A DNA stretch of 64,000 bases from Oasisia sp. SBJ-2009 (taxonomy: Eukaryota; Annelida; Polychaeta; Sabellida; Siboglinidae). Below, one piece after another: positions 1 to 22,439 of this stretch. Numbering within the stretch: position 1 is the first letter of the stretch; the number at the start of each line of letters is the position of its first letter. Location: assembly GCA_964017155.1 (NCBI GenBank), contig OZ024857.1:18392435-18456434 (forward strand). The letters are read 5' to 3'. The notes beneath the pieces were generated by a model, which did not search any database, was not told where the DNA came from, and saw nothing but the letters and a program-made list of their open reading frames with translations. A program made the translations under genes and the position numbers.

Positions 1-48
1 GTGTGTGTGTGTGTGTGAGTGTGTGTGTGTATGTGTGTGTGAATGTGT

Positions 49-94
<46 letters not shown>

Positions 95-151
95 CGGGCG
101 GGCGGGCGGGCGGGCGGGCGGGCGGGCGGGCGGGCGGGCGGGCGTATATAA

Positions 152-188
<37 letters not shown>
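1..188. repeat. compound microsatellite (GT)n-(CGGG)n-(TA)n
   Basis: An imperfect GT run (1-92) passes directly into a pure GGGC tetramer run (93-144) and then a TA run (about 145-188). The window opens inside the repeat, so its left end is unknown. The G-rich middle block has regularly spaced G-triplets and could form a quadruplex on this strand. Confidence 0.95.
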
Positions 189-189
<1 letters not shown>

Positions 190-640
190 CGTCACGTTAA
201 ATAGAATTAAGTGAAACAGTGCGAACACAAGGAAAACATATAGCAACACAAGTGTTACATTTATTAAACGACAATATCATGATAGCAAGTGCCAGCTACC
301 CATCCAAGTACATCGTTATGCCTAGCTGCCTGCGTTTCAAACCCACCACAAGATCCAATTTCGGCCGTAAGATAATGCTCGTTGTTTTCGTACAAGTCTT
401 GTCACCGTGTTCGCTGTAACTGTTCGGTTCAACACCGGAAAATAAAAGCTTGTTTGCACGCCCCCGGACCACCAAATCATACGGAACAAAACAAGTACTC
501 GTCAAGCAGGCACGGAGTTCACAAAGTCTAAGGCTCGTGACTGGAAACAAAAAACCTGCGCATCAAATGATCCAAATCGAAGAAGACAGTCTAGCTGCGC
601 TGTGCCCTAAACGTTCTGGATTTCTGATATTGAATAACAG

Positions 641-850
641 ACGGGGTTTCTGCATTACCTTCGCCTGTAAATCGCTAACTTGCGGTCAAGGAGTCGAGAA
701 ACAAATACTTCGTTGCGTCACTGACGAAACCACGCAGCAAAAACTAATTTGTGACCCAGCGGACATCTCAGAGCTACCTGGCGGACATCTTGGAACTAAC
801 AATGATAGAGTTCCTTCTGGATTAAGTTATGATCATGTTTTTTTAAAGAG
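641..850 (+). CDS. possible internal exon with thrombospondin type-1-like motif
   Basis: An open frame runs from 450 to 854. Within it the segment coding CGQGVEKQILRCV, followed by a third cysteine in LICDP, looks like the CGxGxxxRxxxC core of a thrombospondin type-1 repeat, a disulfide-rich extracellular module. A possible acceptor (AATAACAG) precedes 641 and a possible donor (AAAGAG/GTAAAA) follows 850. The N-terminal tryptophans of the module are absent, no partner exon was found, and the acceptor has a weak pyrimidine tract. It could be a decayed exon or chance. Confidence 0.3.
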
Positions 851-854
851 GTAA

Positions 855-2566
855 AATCTCTGTATATTCTACCGGAGTTTTCGGCATCCTCTCAATGTCT
901 TCGACAGTGTTAAACTGATCTGCTTCCCGATTGTCACGTGACCACTATGTTCATCACATGAGAGCATTTCCAAGAACATGGCGAGAAGGTTATAGCCACT
1001 ATCTCCGTTGGCAGCTTTGATTTCTCTCGAATGTTTGCCTGATTTCAGTTGCTTCACTAGTCTTTCTTATTCAGAATATTTTTGGCGGGCGCCACCGAAT
1101 TAGCACGTGAAGCCTAACTACAGAAAATGAATATTCAACATTCCCTGCACCTAATGCCGAAAAATAGACCAATCAGTCATCTAATGTTTAGGATCTTCGC
1201 CGTACATGAGCAACCTATCGGGTAATCTGAACACGATATTCCCAGACCACAGAGTAGGGACATACCACAAACTATACAATACCTAAAGATCCAATGTTGT
1301 GACAAAAACAACACATGCGACCAGACCTATGAAGGCGAAATAAGTATATATCTGGGGGAGGCAGAGTCTATCAAAAAGTACATTAATACGAGGGTCCCAC
1401 TCTGAACTGAGGGTGAAACGCAGTGACCGAGAGCCACAACGTCACACCATCGTGGTTGCATTGGAACGCACATTCTAGCGGAGTAAAACCAATAAAGCAA
1501 TTGAAATCTGAACACTCAACAAGGACACCGGATTTATTTTCCTGCGATTTCCATAGTTGCGCAGTCATGTGATGCTCACTAACAACGTCATGTGACAACC
1601 GGGAAGTGTATCAGTTCAGTGCTGACTAAGGCATTGAGAGGACGTTGAAGACTCGCTTAAGGCAAACAATGATGCAGAAAGCTAACTTACCACATTTCAA
1701 ATTCACATTTCATCCTCTCCAGTGAGGTAGATTGACTATGAGTGTGTTACAAAGTTTCGGATCGATATTAACGGAAGGTTGCGTTTATAAGCGAGTGAAT
1801 TCTTTCACGGAGGATTTACACTGATCCGGGTGTGATTTCACGAAAGACCAAGTAGAATAATACATTGTACATGATTTGTGTGTAATGTGATTGCTACATC
1901 CGCCTGTGATATGTTCTACTCTCATTCAATTGTCATAATATGTTGGTTGAAATCTTGTCTATGTTCTACACTTCTACACTTTGCTTCAGCAATTACGCAT
2001 GCATCTGCCCAGATTGGGTGAGCATAAATTGCGTCAAGCGTCAAGCCAAATACAAATGTGTTAATTGACAAACTTACCTTTCTGTTGAAGACAAGACAAC
2101 TATATTTCTTATTCATTCATGTACATTGACAATAATTTCTCGTAACAGGAGAGAGATCGGAAGCGTTTGTATTTGGACGAGGTAAATTTAACAATTACGC
2201 TGGTGTGGGGTGTTCTACATGAGGTAAAAGAACGACTGTTTCACAACACACAGAAGCACAAATTCTAGCACACGCCACAGAGTCTCAGACACAATAGCGC
2301 AGAACGGACGAAAACTCAATAAGTTGAAGATAAGTCATAGCCAACTCAAAGGCAGGCGGGGATAAGAGAAGCTGAACTAGTCAGGAAGTACTTGCGAGAG
2401 ACGAGAGGCAGCCCAAAATCGACCATACACGATGAGAGACGTGCTGTAACCTTTCCACTACTATGTTTTGACCAGCTCTTCAAACAATGGGATGTGAGAA
2501 TGAGCAAAATGGTATAATAATCCGGGGAGCAAAGACAGTGCGTCACTCCACGTCGTGACGACGGCG
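855..2566. other. no recognisable gene
   Basis: Unique-looking sequence. No exon, RNA gene or clear repeat is supported. It holds the 3' flank, and presumably the 3' UTR and polyadenylation region, of the minus-strand gene that stops at 2567; no single polyadenylation signal can be chosen with confidence. Confidence 0.6.
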
Positions 2567-13286
<10,720 letters not shown>

Positions 13287-13442
13287 TTTTGCGATTCTCG
13301 CTTCGTCTCGGTTGGACGCGTTCTCTCCGGCTCCAACTATCCGGTGGAGTGTGTCATCGTCTACGCGTCGTTGCCTGCTCGTTCGTGTGGGGTTTACGTT
13401 TGTTTCAACGCTCAACGGTCAGCGGCGTGCAACTGCTATGTC

Positions 13443-13473
13443 GGCAACGTCATACAATCAACCGGCAACGTCA
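13443..13473 (-). promoter_or_regulatory. paired GGCAACGTCA sites upstream of the FSIP2-like gene
   Basis: The decamer GGCAACGTCA occurs at 13443-13452 and 13464-13473, direct repeats 21 bp apart and 157-187 bp upstream of the start codon. GGCAAC fits the RGYAAC half of the RFX X-box used by ciliary genes, and ACGTCA is the half-site of the CREB/CREM element used in sperm genes. The function is inferred from the motif and position; no complete X-box is present and no TATA box is seen. Confidence 0.4.
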
Positions 13474-13735
13474 CAACGGCAAGGAGAACGTTCCGGGTAC
13501 CTCTTGACGCGAACTGACGTTTGGCGTAACAGCAAGGCTCGTGAAAGACAAACATAAGTGTCTGCTATAGGCTAATTTGAAACAGGTGCTACCCAGTGGT
13601 GTGCGCTGTTAACGTATTATTTTATTTATTGATGATACAGTTTATTAGTCAATAGTCAACCGTCATGTCAGCCGACAAAAGAAATACCAGTGAATGATTG
13701 TCAACAACACGGCTACCTTTAATAATTTAATAATA

Positions 13736-13762
13736 AGTTATATAATATATATAATATATATA

Positions 13763-13835
<73 letters not shown>

Positions 13836-13888
13836 CATATATATAAATATATATATATATGTGTGTGTGTATATATATATATATATAT
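13736..13888. repeat. (TA)n microsatellite next to a LINE fragment
   Basis: AT-dinucleotide tract with small interruptions, directly abutting the LINE-derived sequence that starts near 13890. The preceding 13560-13735 shows nothing recognisable. Confidence 0.95.
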
Positions 13889-13889
13889 A

Positions 13890-14544
13890 GAGTCAACACA
13901 GCTAGGACTCAACATCAACATAAACAACACAAAGGAACAACAACCCCATCACATTAAAAGGAGACCCACTGGAAGAGACTCGTTCACATATCTGGACAGT
14001 ATAATTAATAAAAATGGAGGCACACAAGAAGACGTCAAAGCAATGATACAGTAAGAAAAAGTTGCATTCATCAAGTTGAGAAAAAATTTGGAAAGCAAAA
14101 CAAATCAAAATTAACACCAAACTGAGAATATTCAATTCAAATGCCAAGGCAGTTTTCCTCTATGGATCGGTGACATGGGGAAGTATACAGAAGACACTAA
14201 AAAGAATACAGACCTTCGTCAACAAATGCTTGCGCAGAATCCTACACCTGAAGTACCCAACACTACACTCTGGAAATAGGCCAAACTACTACCCATAGAA
14301 AATGAAATAAAGAGGAGAAAATGGAGGTGGAAACCTCCAGAAACCACCACCCTTCAACCCATCACATGGAACCCCCCAGGGAAGAGGCGAAGAGGTGGGT
14401 CACGGAATATCTGACAAAGAGACACAAAAAGGGAAACAAAAGAGATGGGATACACCAGGAGATATATAGAGAGGATGGCCACGGACAGAAAACAGTGGCA
14501 TTCCTTGGTCGATGGCCTATGCTAGCAAACATACATAAGTAAGT

Positions 14545-14545
<1 letters not shown>
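13890..14545 (+). mobile_element. non-LTR retrotransposon 3' fragment (end of RT and C-terminal region)
   Basis: Translation in shifting frames gives pieces typical of the C-terminal half of invertebrate LINE ORF2: LGLNINI, DSFTYLDSIINKNGGTQEDVKA near 13900-14040 (the 'FxYLGSIIxxxGGxxxDVxxR' block), then FNSNAKAVFLYGSVTWG-type and WRWKPPE / GKRRG remnants. Several frameshifts and stops make it dead. It is flanked on both sides by (TA)n (13736-13888 and 14541-14617). Confidence 0.75.
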
Positions 14546-14617
<72 letters not shown>

Positions 14618-14619
<2 letters not shown>

Positions 14620-15690
14620 GAGAACCGGAGTTTTTGTGTTTCTTTTCATTTGTTGTGATCATCATTGTCTGATTTAGCCCCCCGACAGTGAAATATATTC
14701 CTCATGTTAACGATACATGTGAGAGTACTTTGAGTACTTGAGTACTTAGTACTAGAATGTATGCTATTCATTCATTGTTTGTTGTAACACATTTTGTCAA
14801 ATTAAACTGTGGACTGCACATTACATCATATTACAAACAACAAGTTTGAACTGAAACAAATTCTTATAGTAGTAATGCGTATAAAAATGCATTGTTATTT
14901 ATAGTGTAATATTTTAGACATATTATATTAACCGCTGCCCCATATAGCATACTCAAGCCGGTGTGGTAGCATATATCATTTTATCCAACCATCCATGAAA
15001 CGCGCTGTTCGATCCATAACTATAATTTTGATAAACATGACACAATTCCACCCAGTGTGGCGGAAGTTGGTACTTGCGAGTTTGGCCATTCTTCAACATT
15101 CAGCAAGCAAACTTAATAGATGTTCTCCGGTACCATTTATTGATGTTATGTCTGTTCATTTCATAGTTGTTTATGTTATAATTTATCACGATCTGAACGA
15201 TTCACCCATTACTGTCAAAAACATTATGAAGGTGAGAGCGCTTGTATATTTATATCAGTGACAAGTAAGTGAACATTGCATTGATCATGCAGAAGCTACT
15301 ATTCTGAGTCTGTACAGACGTGTCATCTATTACATCACAGGGCGATTTATAGTGCCAAAGCGAATATTGGCGTTGCCTGATCACGGACTCTAAAGCAATG
15401 GACATAATAAAAACTATGGAACCCGAACCATCTATGATGCTTTTTCTTATGGACAGGATTGTGTTGTAATGACAGCTTAAAATGGAATTTTGTATTAAGT
15501 AAAATGTGCTTCTGACCAGTACTAAATTTGTAGGGGCACAAGAATGTTTGTAGGAACAACACCTATGATATAATCGTTTATTTCAGACAACGTCCGTAAA
15601 CATATTTATAAATACATTTAAATAATATATAGAATAAATAGACAATATAAGTATAAATATACACGTAACGTATATACATATTGAAATATT
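14618..15690. other. no recognisable gene
   Basis: AT-rich sequence without convincing exons. Open frames here (for example 14995-15261) show no motif or splice context. Confidence 0.6.
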
Positions 15691-15696
15691 AGTGTG

Positions 15697-15697
<1 letters not shown>

Positions 15698-15761
<64 letters not shown>

Positions 15762-15978
15762 GGGCGTCGATCGGTGGGGGACGGGGGGACGCGTCCCCCC
15801 ACTATTCAGCCTGGGGGACAGCATAGAAAATGTCCCCCCATTTTTCAGTAAAAAAAAACAAATTTACAGGCATGTAGCGAGACTGATCACTCTTTTGTCC
15901 TAAAATAAACCCTATGTCTAGTAGCAGGGGCGTCGATCCGGTTTTAAAAGTGGGGGGACGGGGGACCAATTTATATAT

Positions 15979-16058
<80 letters not shown>

Positions 16059-16062
16059 CCTG
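15698..16062. mobile_element. GGGGCGTCGATC-type element ends embedded in (TA)n repeats
   Basis: Two (TA)n tracts (15698-15752, 15972-16057) bracket sequence with two copies of a terminus: GGGCGTCGATCGGTGGGGGACG at 15762 and AGGGGCGTCGATCCGG at 15926, both running into GGGGGGACGGGGGAC. The same terminus recurs inverted at 17227-17272, 20063-20091 and 20231-20278, again beside TA tracts or related repeats. This looks like a DNA-transposon family with TA target preference; the superfamily is not identifiable here. Confidence 0.5.
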
Positions 16063-16139
16063 AAATACATATCACTTTTTTTGGAAATATAAAACATAAT
16101 TCATTGATGGTCTGGTGTGCCTTTATGTTATGCTATTTA

Positions 16140-16570
16140 TAATAGTTATGTTGGCAACATATATTTGAAGAGGGGCCATGGACCGACCCAATCACTAAAC
16201 ATTTGGGGGGTAGACTTTTGGACCCAACACTGCTTGCCTGATTCATAGAGTGACAAGATGCAGAGGTTACAGGGGTGCCTGTGTTGGACTTCCCAATCCC
16301 ACCTTTTGGCAAAGAAATTTGTCATCATTCAAATGAGATCAAATTATACAAAGTGCAGGAATCTGCTGGTTCCGCCGTAGGCGATATAAATATCCACCAG
16401 GCTTACCAGGCTACAATCCAAGGGGTGACAGGGCAAACAAAAATTAATAATCTATAATGTGCTTGATATATCAACCCAAGGGTGCAAAATGACAGAGCCC
16501 GGCATGATGAATATTTACTGGACTAAGATCAAGTTGCGGGCTGCGGCCAACCAAGCAATTTAACTAGTGA
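16140..16570. repeat. dispersed repeat modules shared with 17270-17430, 17960-18280 and 19560-19790
   Basis: Segments such as TTTTGGCAAAGAAATTTGTCATCA, GCCCGGCATGATGAATATTTACT and GGACCCAACACTGCTTGCCTGATTCATAGAGTGAC recur in direct or inverted form across 16.1-19.8 kb. They appear to be pieces of one larger element broken by the foldback MITEs and TA tracts. At 18276 the sequence CAGTGGCGTAGCCAGGATTTT marks another DNA-transposon-like end. Confidence 0.6.
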
Positions 16571-16679
16571 TTTTCCACTAGGTAGTCGGAAGTTTATATC
16601 TGAACTGGTATATGTTTTTTTTTTATTAATTTTACTATTACACCGATGCAGTGTTTTTAAGAGAGGGGAGTGATCAATC

Positions 16680-17145
16680 TCGCTTAAATTTTTCCGGTCG
16701 TTAAAAACGTTCCGATGGACGTTTCTGCGCATGCGCAATAAATGTAAAATCATCACTATCCAGCGAAACGACAAAGGATTTTCGGTATAAATGCCACGGG
16801 CTGTTCGTTAACTCTCCTGTGTTGATTACTGTGAAGAGTTTCTTAAAATGTCGTTCAATGCAATAAAAGATGACGTTTTTTTTATATAAAGTACTGTCAC
16901 GGATTAGGGCGCACTACAGTCACGTGATTTACGCTTGCTATCAAAATATGCCTCAAAACTTGTTTGCCTCGTGTTAATTTGCAACAAATAACTTTGCTGA
17001 GAGGTTATATACATCCTAACGAACAACCCGTGGTATTTATGCCACAAATGCTTTGTCCTTCGCTGCAGATTGATTATTTTACATTTATTACGCATGCGCA
17101 GAAACGTCAATCGGAAAGTTTATAACGCCGGAAAAATGTAAGCGC
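16680..17145. mobile_element. foldback MITE, copy 2
   Basis: Same family as 7477-7928. The left arm carries ACGTTTCTGCGCATGCGCAATAAATGTAAAATCATCA, mirrored in the right arm; the centre has GCGCACTACAGTCACGTGATTTACG. It ends GTAAGCGCTACATCGC. No coding sequence. Confidence 0.75.
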
Positions 17146-17499
17146 TACATCGCTATATATGTCCATAAATTTGTTTTATGAACTGAAAAAGTGTGAGGAT
17201 ATTTCCTATGCTGACCACCTCAGGCCAAAAAGGGGGGACGCGTCCCCCTCGTTCCCCACCGATCGACGCCCATGCTCTGCCTGTGTAGAACTTTCCAATC
17301 CAACATTTTGGCAAAGAAATTTGCCATCACCCAAATGGGAATAAGTTACACAAAGTGCACGAATCCGCCGCTTCTGCCAGAGGATCAAACAGGCGAGGGG
17401 TGAAAGTGCAACACAAATTTCATCATTTAAAATGTGCTTGATGGCTAGAGCCTATTAATAATATTAACACAAGTTTAGAACCTGATAGAGCTCGGTATT

Positions 17500-17949
17500 G
17501 GCTTTCATTTTTCTGGTAGTCATAAACTATTTGATTGGCCTTTCTGCGCATGCGCGACAAATATATCATCAATGTGCAGCGAAATAACAAAGCATTTTTG
17601 GTATAAATGCCACGGGCTGTTCGTTAAATCTCGTGTGGTGACTACTGTGAAGAGTTGTAAAAAATTCGTTTAACAATATTACGTTTGTTTAAATCACTAT
17701 CACGAATTATGGCGCACTACAGTCACGTGAATTGCGCGTGCTATCAAAACATGCCCCAAAACTTGTTTGCCTCTTGTTAATTTACGACAAATAACTTTGC
17801 TGAGAGGTTATATACACTATAACGAGCAGCATGTAGTAGATATACCATAAATACTTCGTCATTTCGCTGTACATTGATGACTTTACATTTCTCGCGCATG
17901 CGCAGAAACGTCAACCGGAACGTTTATAACGCCGGAAAAACGTAAGCGC
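17500..17949. mobile_element. foldback MITE, copy 3
   Basis: A third copy 0.36 kb from copy 2, with the same arms (CTGCGCATGCGCGACAAATAT at left, inverse at right) and centre. It ends GTAAGCGCTACACCGC and leads straight into the GCCCGGCATGATG module also found before copy 2, so copies 2 and 3 lie in a duplicated context. Confidence 0.75.
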
Positions 17950-18310
17950 TACACCGCAGCCCGGCATGATGATTATTTACTAAACTAAGATCAAGTTGCG
18001 CGCTGTGGCCAGCCAAGCAATGTATCTAGTCGATTTTCTAATGGGTGGTCGGAACTTCATTTCATATCGCGAGTTTATTGTCTAGCTAGTCCTATATAGC
18101 GGCTTTTAAGAGAGGGGAATGATGAGTCAAGCCTCGCAATGTTTCTGGACTGAAAAATATATTGATCCCATTTGAGTGATGACAAATTTCTTTGCCAAAA
18201 GGTGGGAATGGAACGTCCAACACAGATGCCTCTGTAACTTCTGCATCTTGTCACTCTGTGAATCAGGCAAGGCAGTGGCGTAGCCAGGATTTTACCCGAC
18301 GACCAAGCAG

Positions 18311-18411
<101 letters not shown>

Positions 18412-18799
18412 CAAGCCCAACTTTCTTAAAATGACAACAAAGTGCACTGACTAATGTAGCTGGTAGTTCAGCAAAACCATTCACAGAATGCGTCAAAGTT
18501 AGAAAGAAACGATACACATTATTAAAGAGACACGAAGGTAAAGACCCTACATAACATCAGCCTACAGCCGGCCACCACATTCCTCACGCTGCTCTCCCAA
18601 ACCTACTGACAAAGACCATGACAAATACCAATATGTAGTCACTTATTCTGATGAATAAATATCCCTACCTTAACATAGATGATGTGGCGCCGGCGGTCCA
18701 TCAGTAACTTCACAATATGTAACGTTGCGTATTACAATTTATAAATTCACCATAGGAATTTTCCCAGTGCAAAATCTACTAGATTAATTGCTTTGGTTA

Positions 18800-19285
18800 C
18801 AATGAGGAATACCTAGGGGCAAACGCTTGGAGAAAATCGAAGGGGTGACGGGAGATAGACCCATATCATGGAAACGTAAAGGAAATGTGCTCAGTTCGTG
18901 TGTTATTCCGGCATACACGAATGCACTAGTGACGATGGCACTAGCAGAGAAACAACAAAAGGTCCAGGATTGCGAAAAACAACCTGGTAATAATAATCGT
19001 GGGAGCTATGAGAGCTGATAAGAGAAAATGGATGAGATGAGAGTATGGGATGGAGTGAAGGAAAGTTCTAGGAAGACATTTATGAGGAGTACATGGGCTG
19101 GTCATGTGGAAACAATGGGAGATGAAAAACTGGCAAAGAGTGCAGGTGTTCAAAACGTGGAGGGAAATGGAGGCGAGGATTTAAAGTGACTTAGAAAGAG
19201 TAGGAGAAGTATTGAAAAAAATATAAATAGAAGGAATTGGAGACTGCTGAAAGAGAACGTAGAAAGAGAAACGTGAGAGGAAGAA
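18800..19285 (+). mobile_element. second non-LTR retrotransposon C-terminal fragment
   Basis: Frames spell RPISWKRKGNVLSSCVIPAYTNALVTMAL, then STWAGHVETMGDEKLAKSAGVQ and WRLLKENVERET. This is the familiar LINE order: 'K..V..SCV.PA...Y..E' near the RT thumb, 'W.GHV.RM' and a final 'WR.L..N'. Two consecutive stops near 19016 and at least one frameshift break it. It is a different sequence from the other LINE fragments here. Confidence 0.65.
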
Positions 19286-19910
19286 AAAAGACAATAGAAA
19301 AGGAACTCATGGTTAACTCACCCCTGACGACAGTGACGCCAAGAAAATGATAACAACAAAATGCAATTTGACCCAAGTCTAGTAAGCGGGCAACTATTAT
19401 TTTGAATCCTAAATAGCCATGAGCCATCATTCATATTGAGAATAATGACATGTTCATTGTTCTGTCAACTCTTATGCTGCAGCCAGCGACAGAAGTGGAG
19501 GCATGCCTAACTTAAACCTATTTGAATTATGTTAATTTTGTTTGTGAAAGGGTAGGACTGGGAAGGAAAATCTTACACAGGCATCCTGAAACCCACTGTA
19601 CTTTGTGACTCTACGAATTAGGCAGCGTGTTATTGGTCCTCCGTTCCCCACCATCCAAATGTTTTTTTCTGGGATTGGGGGGCCATAGCCTCTGGCCCCC
19701 CCCCCTGGCTACGACACTGACAAACAGTTTTGGGTCCAAAGTCTACCCTCAAAATGTTCAGTATGTGTGTGATTTGGGGGGCATGGCCCTTATTCAAATA
19801 CATGTAGCCAACATAACTATTTTAATTAACATAACATAAATGCCTTTGTTTATTTTAGAATTAGGACCAGGCGAACAATAAATTGTGTTTTATATTTACT
19901 AAAACATTTA

Positions 19911-19972
19911 TATGTATTTCAGGTCACACACACACACACACACACACACAACACACACACACATGAACCAGT

Positions 19973-20064
<92 letters not shown>

Positions 20065-20086
20065 TTTTCAAACGGGATCGACGCCC

Positions 20087-20137
<51 letters not shown>

Positions 20138-20188
20138 CATACACACACATGAACCAGTATACACACATATATATATATATTATTATAT

Positions 20189-20230
<42 letters not shown>

Positions 20231-20273
20231 CATGTCCCCCGTCCCCCCCACTTTTCAAACGGGATCGACGCCC

Positions 20274-20350
<77 letters not shown>
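19911..20350. repeat. (CA)n/(TA)n tracts with two inverted GGGGCGTCGATC termini
   Basis: CA repeat (19923-19962), then long TA tracts (19976-20062, 20092-20140, 20277-20350) interrupted by two near-identical pieces: CTTTTCAAACGGGATCGACGCCCCTG at 20063-20089 and, with the longer CCCCCGTCCCCCCCA prefix, at 20236-20276. These are inverted copies of the terminus at 15926. A duplicated ACATGAACCAGTATACA also sits at 19961 and 20147. Confidence 0.9.
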
Positions 20351-20351
<1 letters not shown>

Positions 20352-20352
<1 letters not shown>

Positions 20353-21165
20353 ACGAATACCCACAGCGTGGAAGACTGTGTAAGATGATGATTATATTCA
20401 AGAATGGAAATCACAAAAACCTCAAGAATTACAGACCGATATGTGTCTAATATCAAACATAATAAGTACTCATGAAAGTACCAACGAAAAGACTAGAGAT
20501 GACATTCAAAGAAAACCAGCCACGAGAGCAAGCTTAATTCAAAAGCGGATACTCAACGACAGACCACATCCACGTCGTAAACCAACTGAAGGAGAAATGC
20601 AGAGCATATAATATCCCACTCTGCATCGCATTCGTAGAATACGAAAAAGTCTTCGACTTAGTGCAAACTCAAGCAGTACTGACCTCGCTTCAAGAAGGAT
20701 AGACAATAATAATATGTACATAGAACTTCTGAAGGATATCTACACCACCATCTCGATGACAATCCATCTACAGAAAGAAAGCAACAAGATCAACATCACG
20801 GAGACACCAAATCGCCCAAGCTGTTTACGGCAGCACTCAAAAGCATATTCCGACGAATGATTTAGGAAACCAGAGGCTTGAAGATAGACGGCGAATATCT
20901 TATTAGTCAACTTCGCTTCGACATACTCATATGCGCTAATACACCACATGAACCACAACAAAAGCTACAGGAATTAGCTCAGGAAAGTGAAAATCAGGGT
21001 CTGAAGATGATGAACAAGTCGAAGACAAAGGTGATGATGGAAAACGACACACCAAAATATGTCAACAACACTCAGATCTACCTGGGACAGAGATACAGCC
21101 CCACAGATAAAGACAAGGAGAAACATGAGCACTCGCCTTCACTCTGCAAAGCCCCACTTCCACCT
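20352..21165 (+). mobile_element. third non-LTR retrotransposon: degenerate reverse transcriptase
   Basis: Recognisable reverse-transcriptase order across frames: 'RIPTAWKT', 'NYRPICL.SNI', 'SGYSTTDHIHVVNQLKEKC' with 'LCIAFVEYEKVFDLV' (20540-20660), 'LKIDGEYL' and 'ICANTPHEPQQKLQELA', then 'GLKMMNKSKTKVMM' and 'YVNNTQIYLGQRYS' (20876-21100). The catalytic FADD box is damaged (LRFDILIC lacks the two aspartates), and there are frameshifts and stops. The 3' end is missing or cut at about 21170. Confidence 0.75.
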
Positions 21166-21398
21166 TAACTGCGAAAAAAATGCATTGGTAGATGACGCCT
21201 ATTCTCACAGGAGCCAAACTCTACCCACAGTTCTTGAAGACACATATCGCGCAATTGATGGATAAAGCGAAGTAAGCACGCTGTAATGTCGGTGTCATTG
21301 GAGACCATGGCTAGACGGTCACTCCCAGGACCCACCTCCCACGCACATTGACGAACTAGGTTATCGTTAGCTTCTTCCACTCGACATGTCAGCATTTC
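21165..21398 (-). pseudogene. remnant of a mobile-element-associated protein (SNDTD motif)
   Basis: A 76-codon frame reads VEEANDNLVRQCAWEV, AMVSNDTDITACLLRFIHQ and LQELWVEFGSCENRRHLPMH. This resembles a protein widespread in invertebrate genomes as multicopy, probably transposon-borne genes with a conserved '(V)SxDTDxxxLLL...GLxELWV..G...R.(I/L)P(I/M)H' block. It is cut off on both sides; the next similar coding-like sequence on this strand lies beyond a LINE at 24131-24964. Confidence 0.45.
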
Positions 21399-22053
21399 GT
21401 GTCAGCAGCCGGTGTGATTGACGACCTGTCAGCATGCAGCAATTGCGCTGGGACACCTTCCTCCTCATCTGTGATGCATCCGATGAACATGGCGGTTAAT
21501 ATGACCAGATAAGGAGTTGATGCAGCTGACATGGCGCTGCAACCTGGATTTGTTGTATGGCGATGTCGGAGCCTTTTCCCAGCTTTAATGGTTGATTCCA
21601 GCTACCTGTCAAATAAGACGTGGATATTGATCATGGAGCAAACTGAACGTCCTGCACTTTGTTCCGATGCATGGTAAGTTTAGAAATGACCGAATTTTAG
21701 ATAGAGATTCTAAGAAAACTTATAAGTCTCCACCAGTAAAATGCATCCGTTAAGCAATTCTGCACGTTATGAACCAGTGTGGTCTTGTCAGATTTGTCTG
21801 GGGGACACCTTCAAACATAGTAGAAATGGCGATGATATCATGTACATAGAGAGAGGCAATTGTCGTGTCCCGCTCTTACGCAATATCAACGTCATGAGTT
21901 GCCGCTATGATTTTGGGTGACACATTTACAGGAGTTCTGGTCGTTGTAGAGGTTGGTTTGTACCTTGTTTCCAGCAGGTTTCGTTTTTATATGGTGACGC
22001 ACCAAACCGCCCTTTCCATAATGTTTGACGTGTCGATCTCCATTGTCGTTGTC

Positions 22054-22434
22054 GCGCTTACATTTTTTCGATCGTTATACATTTTCCGATTGACGTTTCT
22101 GCGCATGCGCGATAAATGTAAAATAATGAATGTGCAGCAACACTACAAAGCATTTTTTTTATAAATGCCAAAGGCTGTTCGATAACTCTCCTGTGGTGAT
22201 CACTGTGAAGATTCGCTTAAAATTTCGTTCAATACAATAAAATATTACATTTATTTAAATCACTGTCACGTGATTTACTATCAAAACATGCTTCAAAACT
22301 TGTTTGCCTCGTGTTAATATGCGACAAATAACTTTGATGAGAGGTTATATACATCATATCGAACTACCCGTAGTATTTATACCATACATGTTTTGTTCTT
22401 TCGTTTTATTATAACGCCGGAAAAACGTAAGCGT
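22054..22434. mobile_element. foldback MITE, copy 4 (right arm shortened)
   Basis: Begins GCGCTTACATTTTTTCGATCG and keeps the left arm (TGCGCATGCGCGATAAATGTAAAAT) and centre (CACGTGATTTACTATCAAAACATGC). The right arm lacks the stretch between TTTGTTCTTTCG and ATAACGCCGGAAAAACGTAAGCG. It abuts the LINE at 22440. Confidence 0.7.
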
Positions 22435-22439
22435 TACAA

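Noticed and set aside
13287..13415. N-terminal extension of the FSIP2-like protein
   Set aside because: The upstream part of the frame begins with TTG, not ATG. The first ATG is at 13286 and has a reasonable context.
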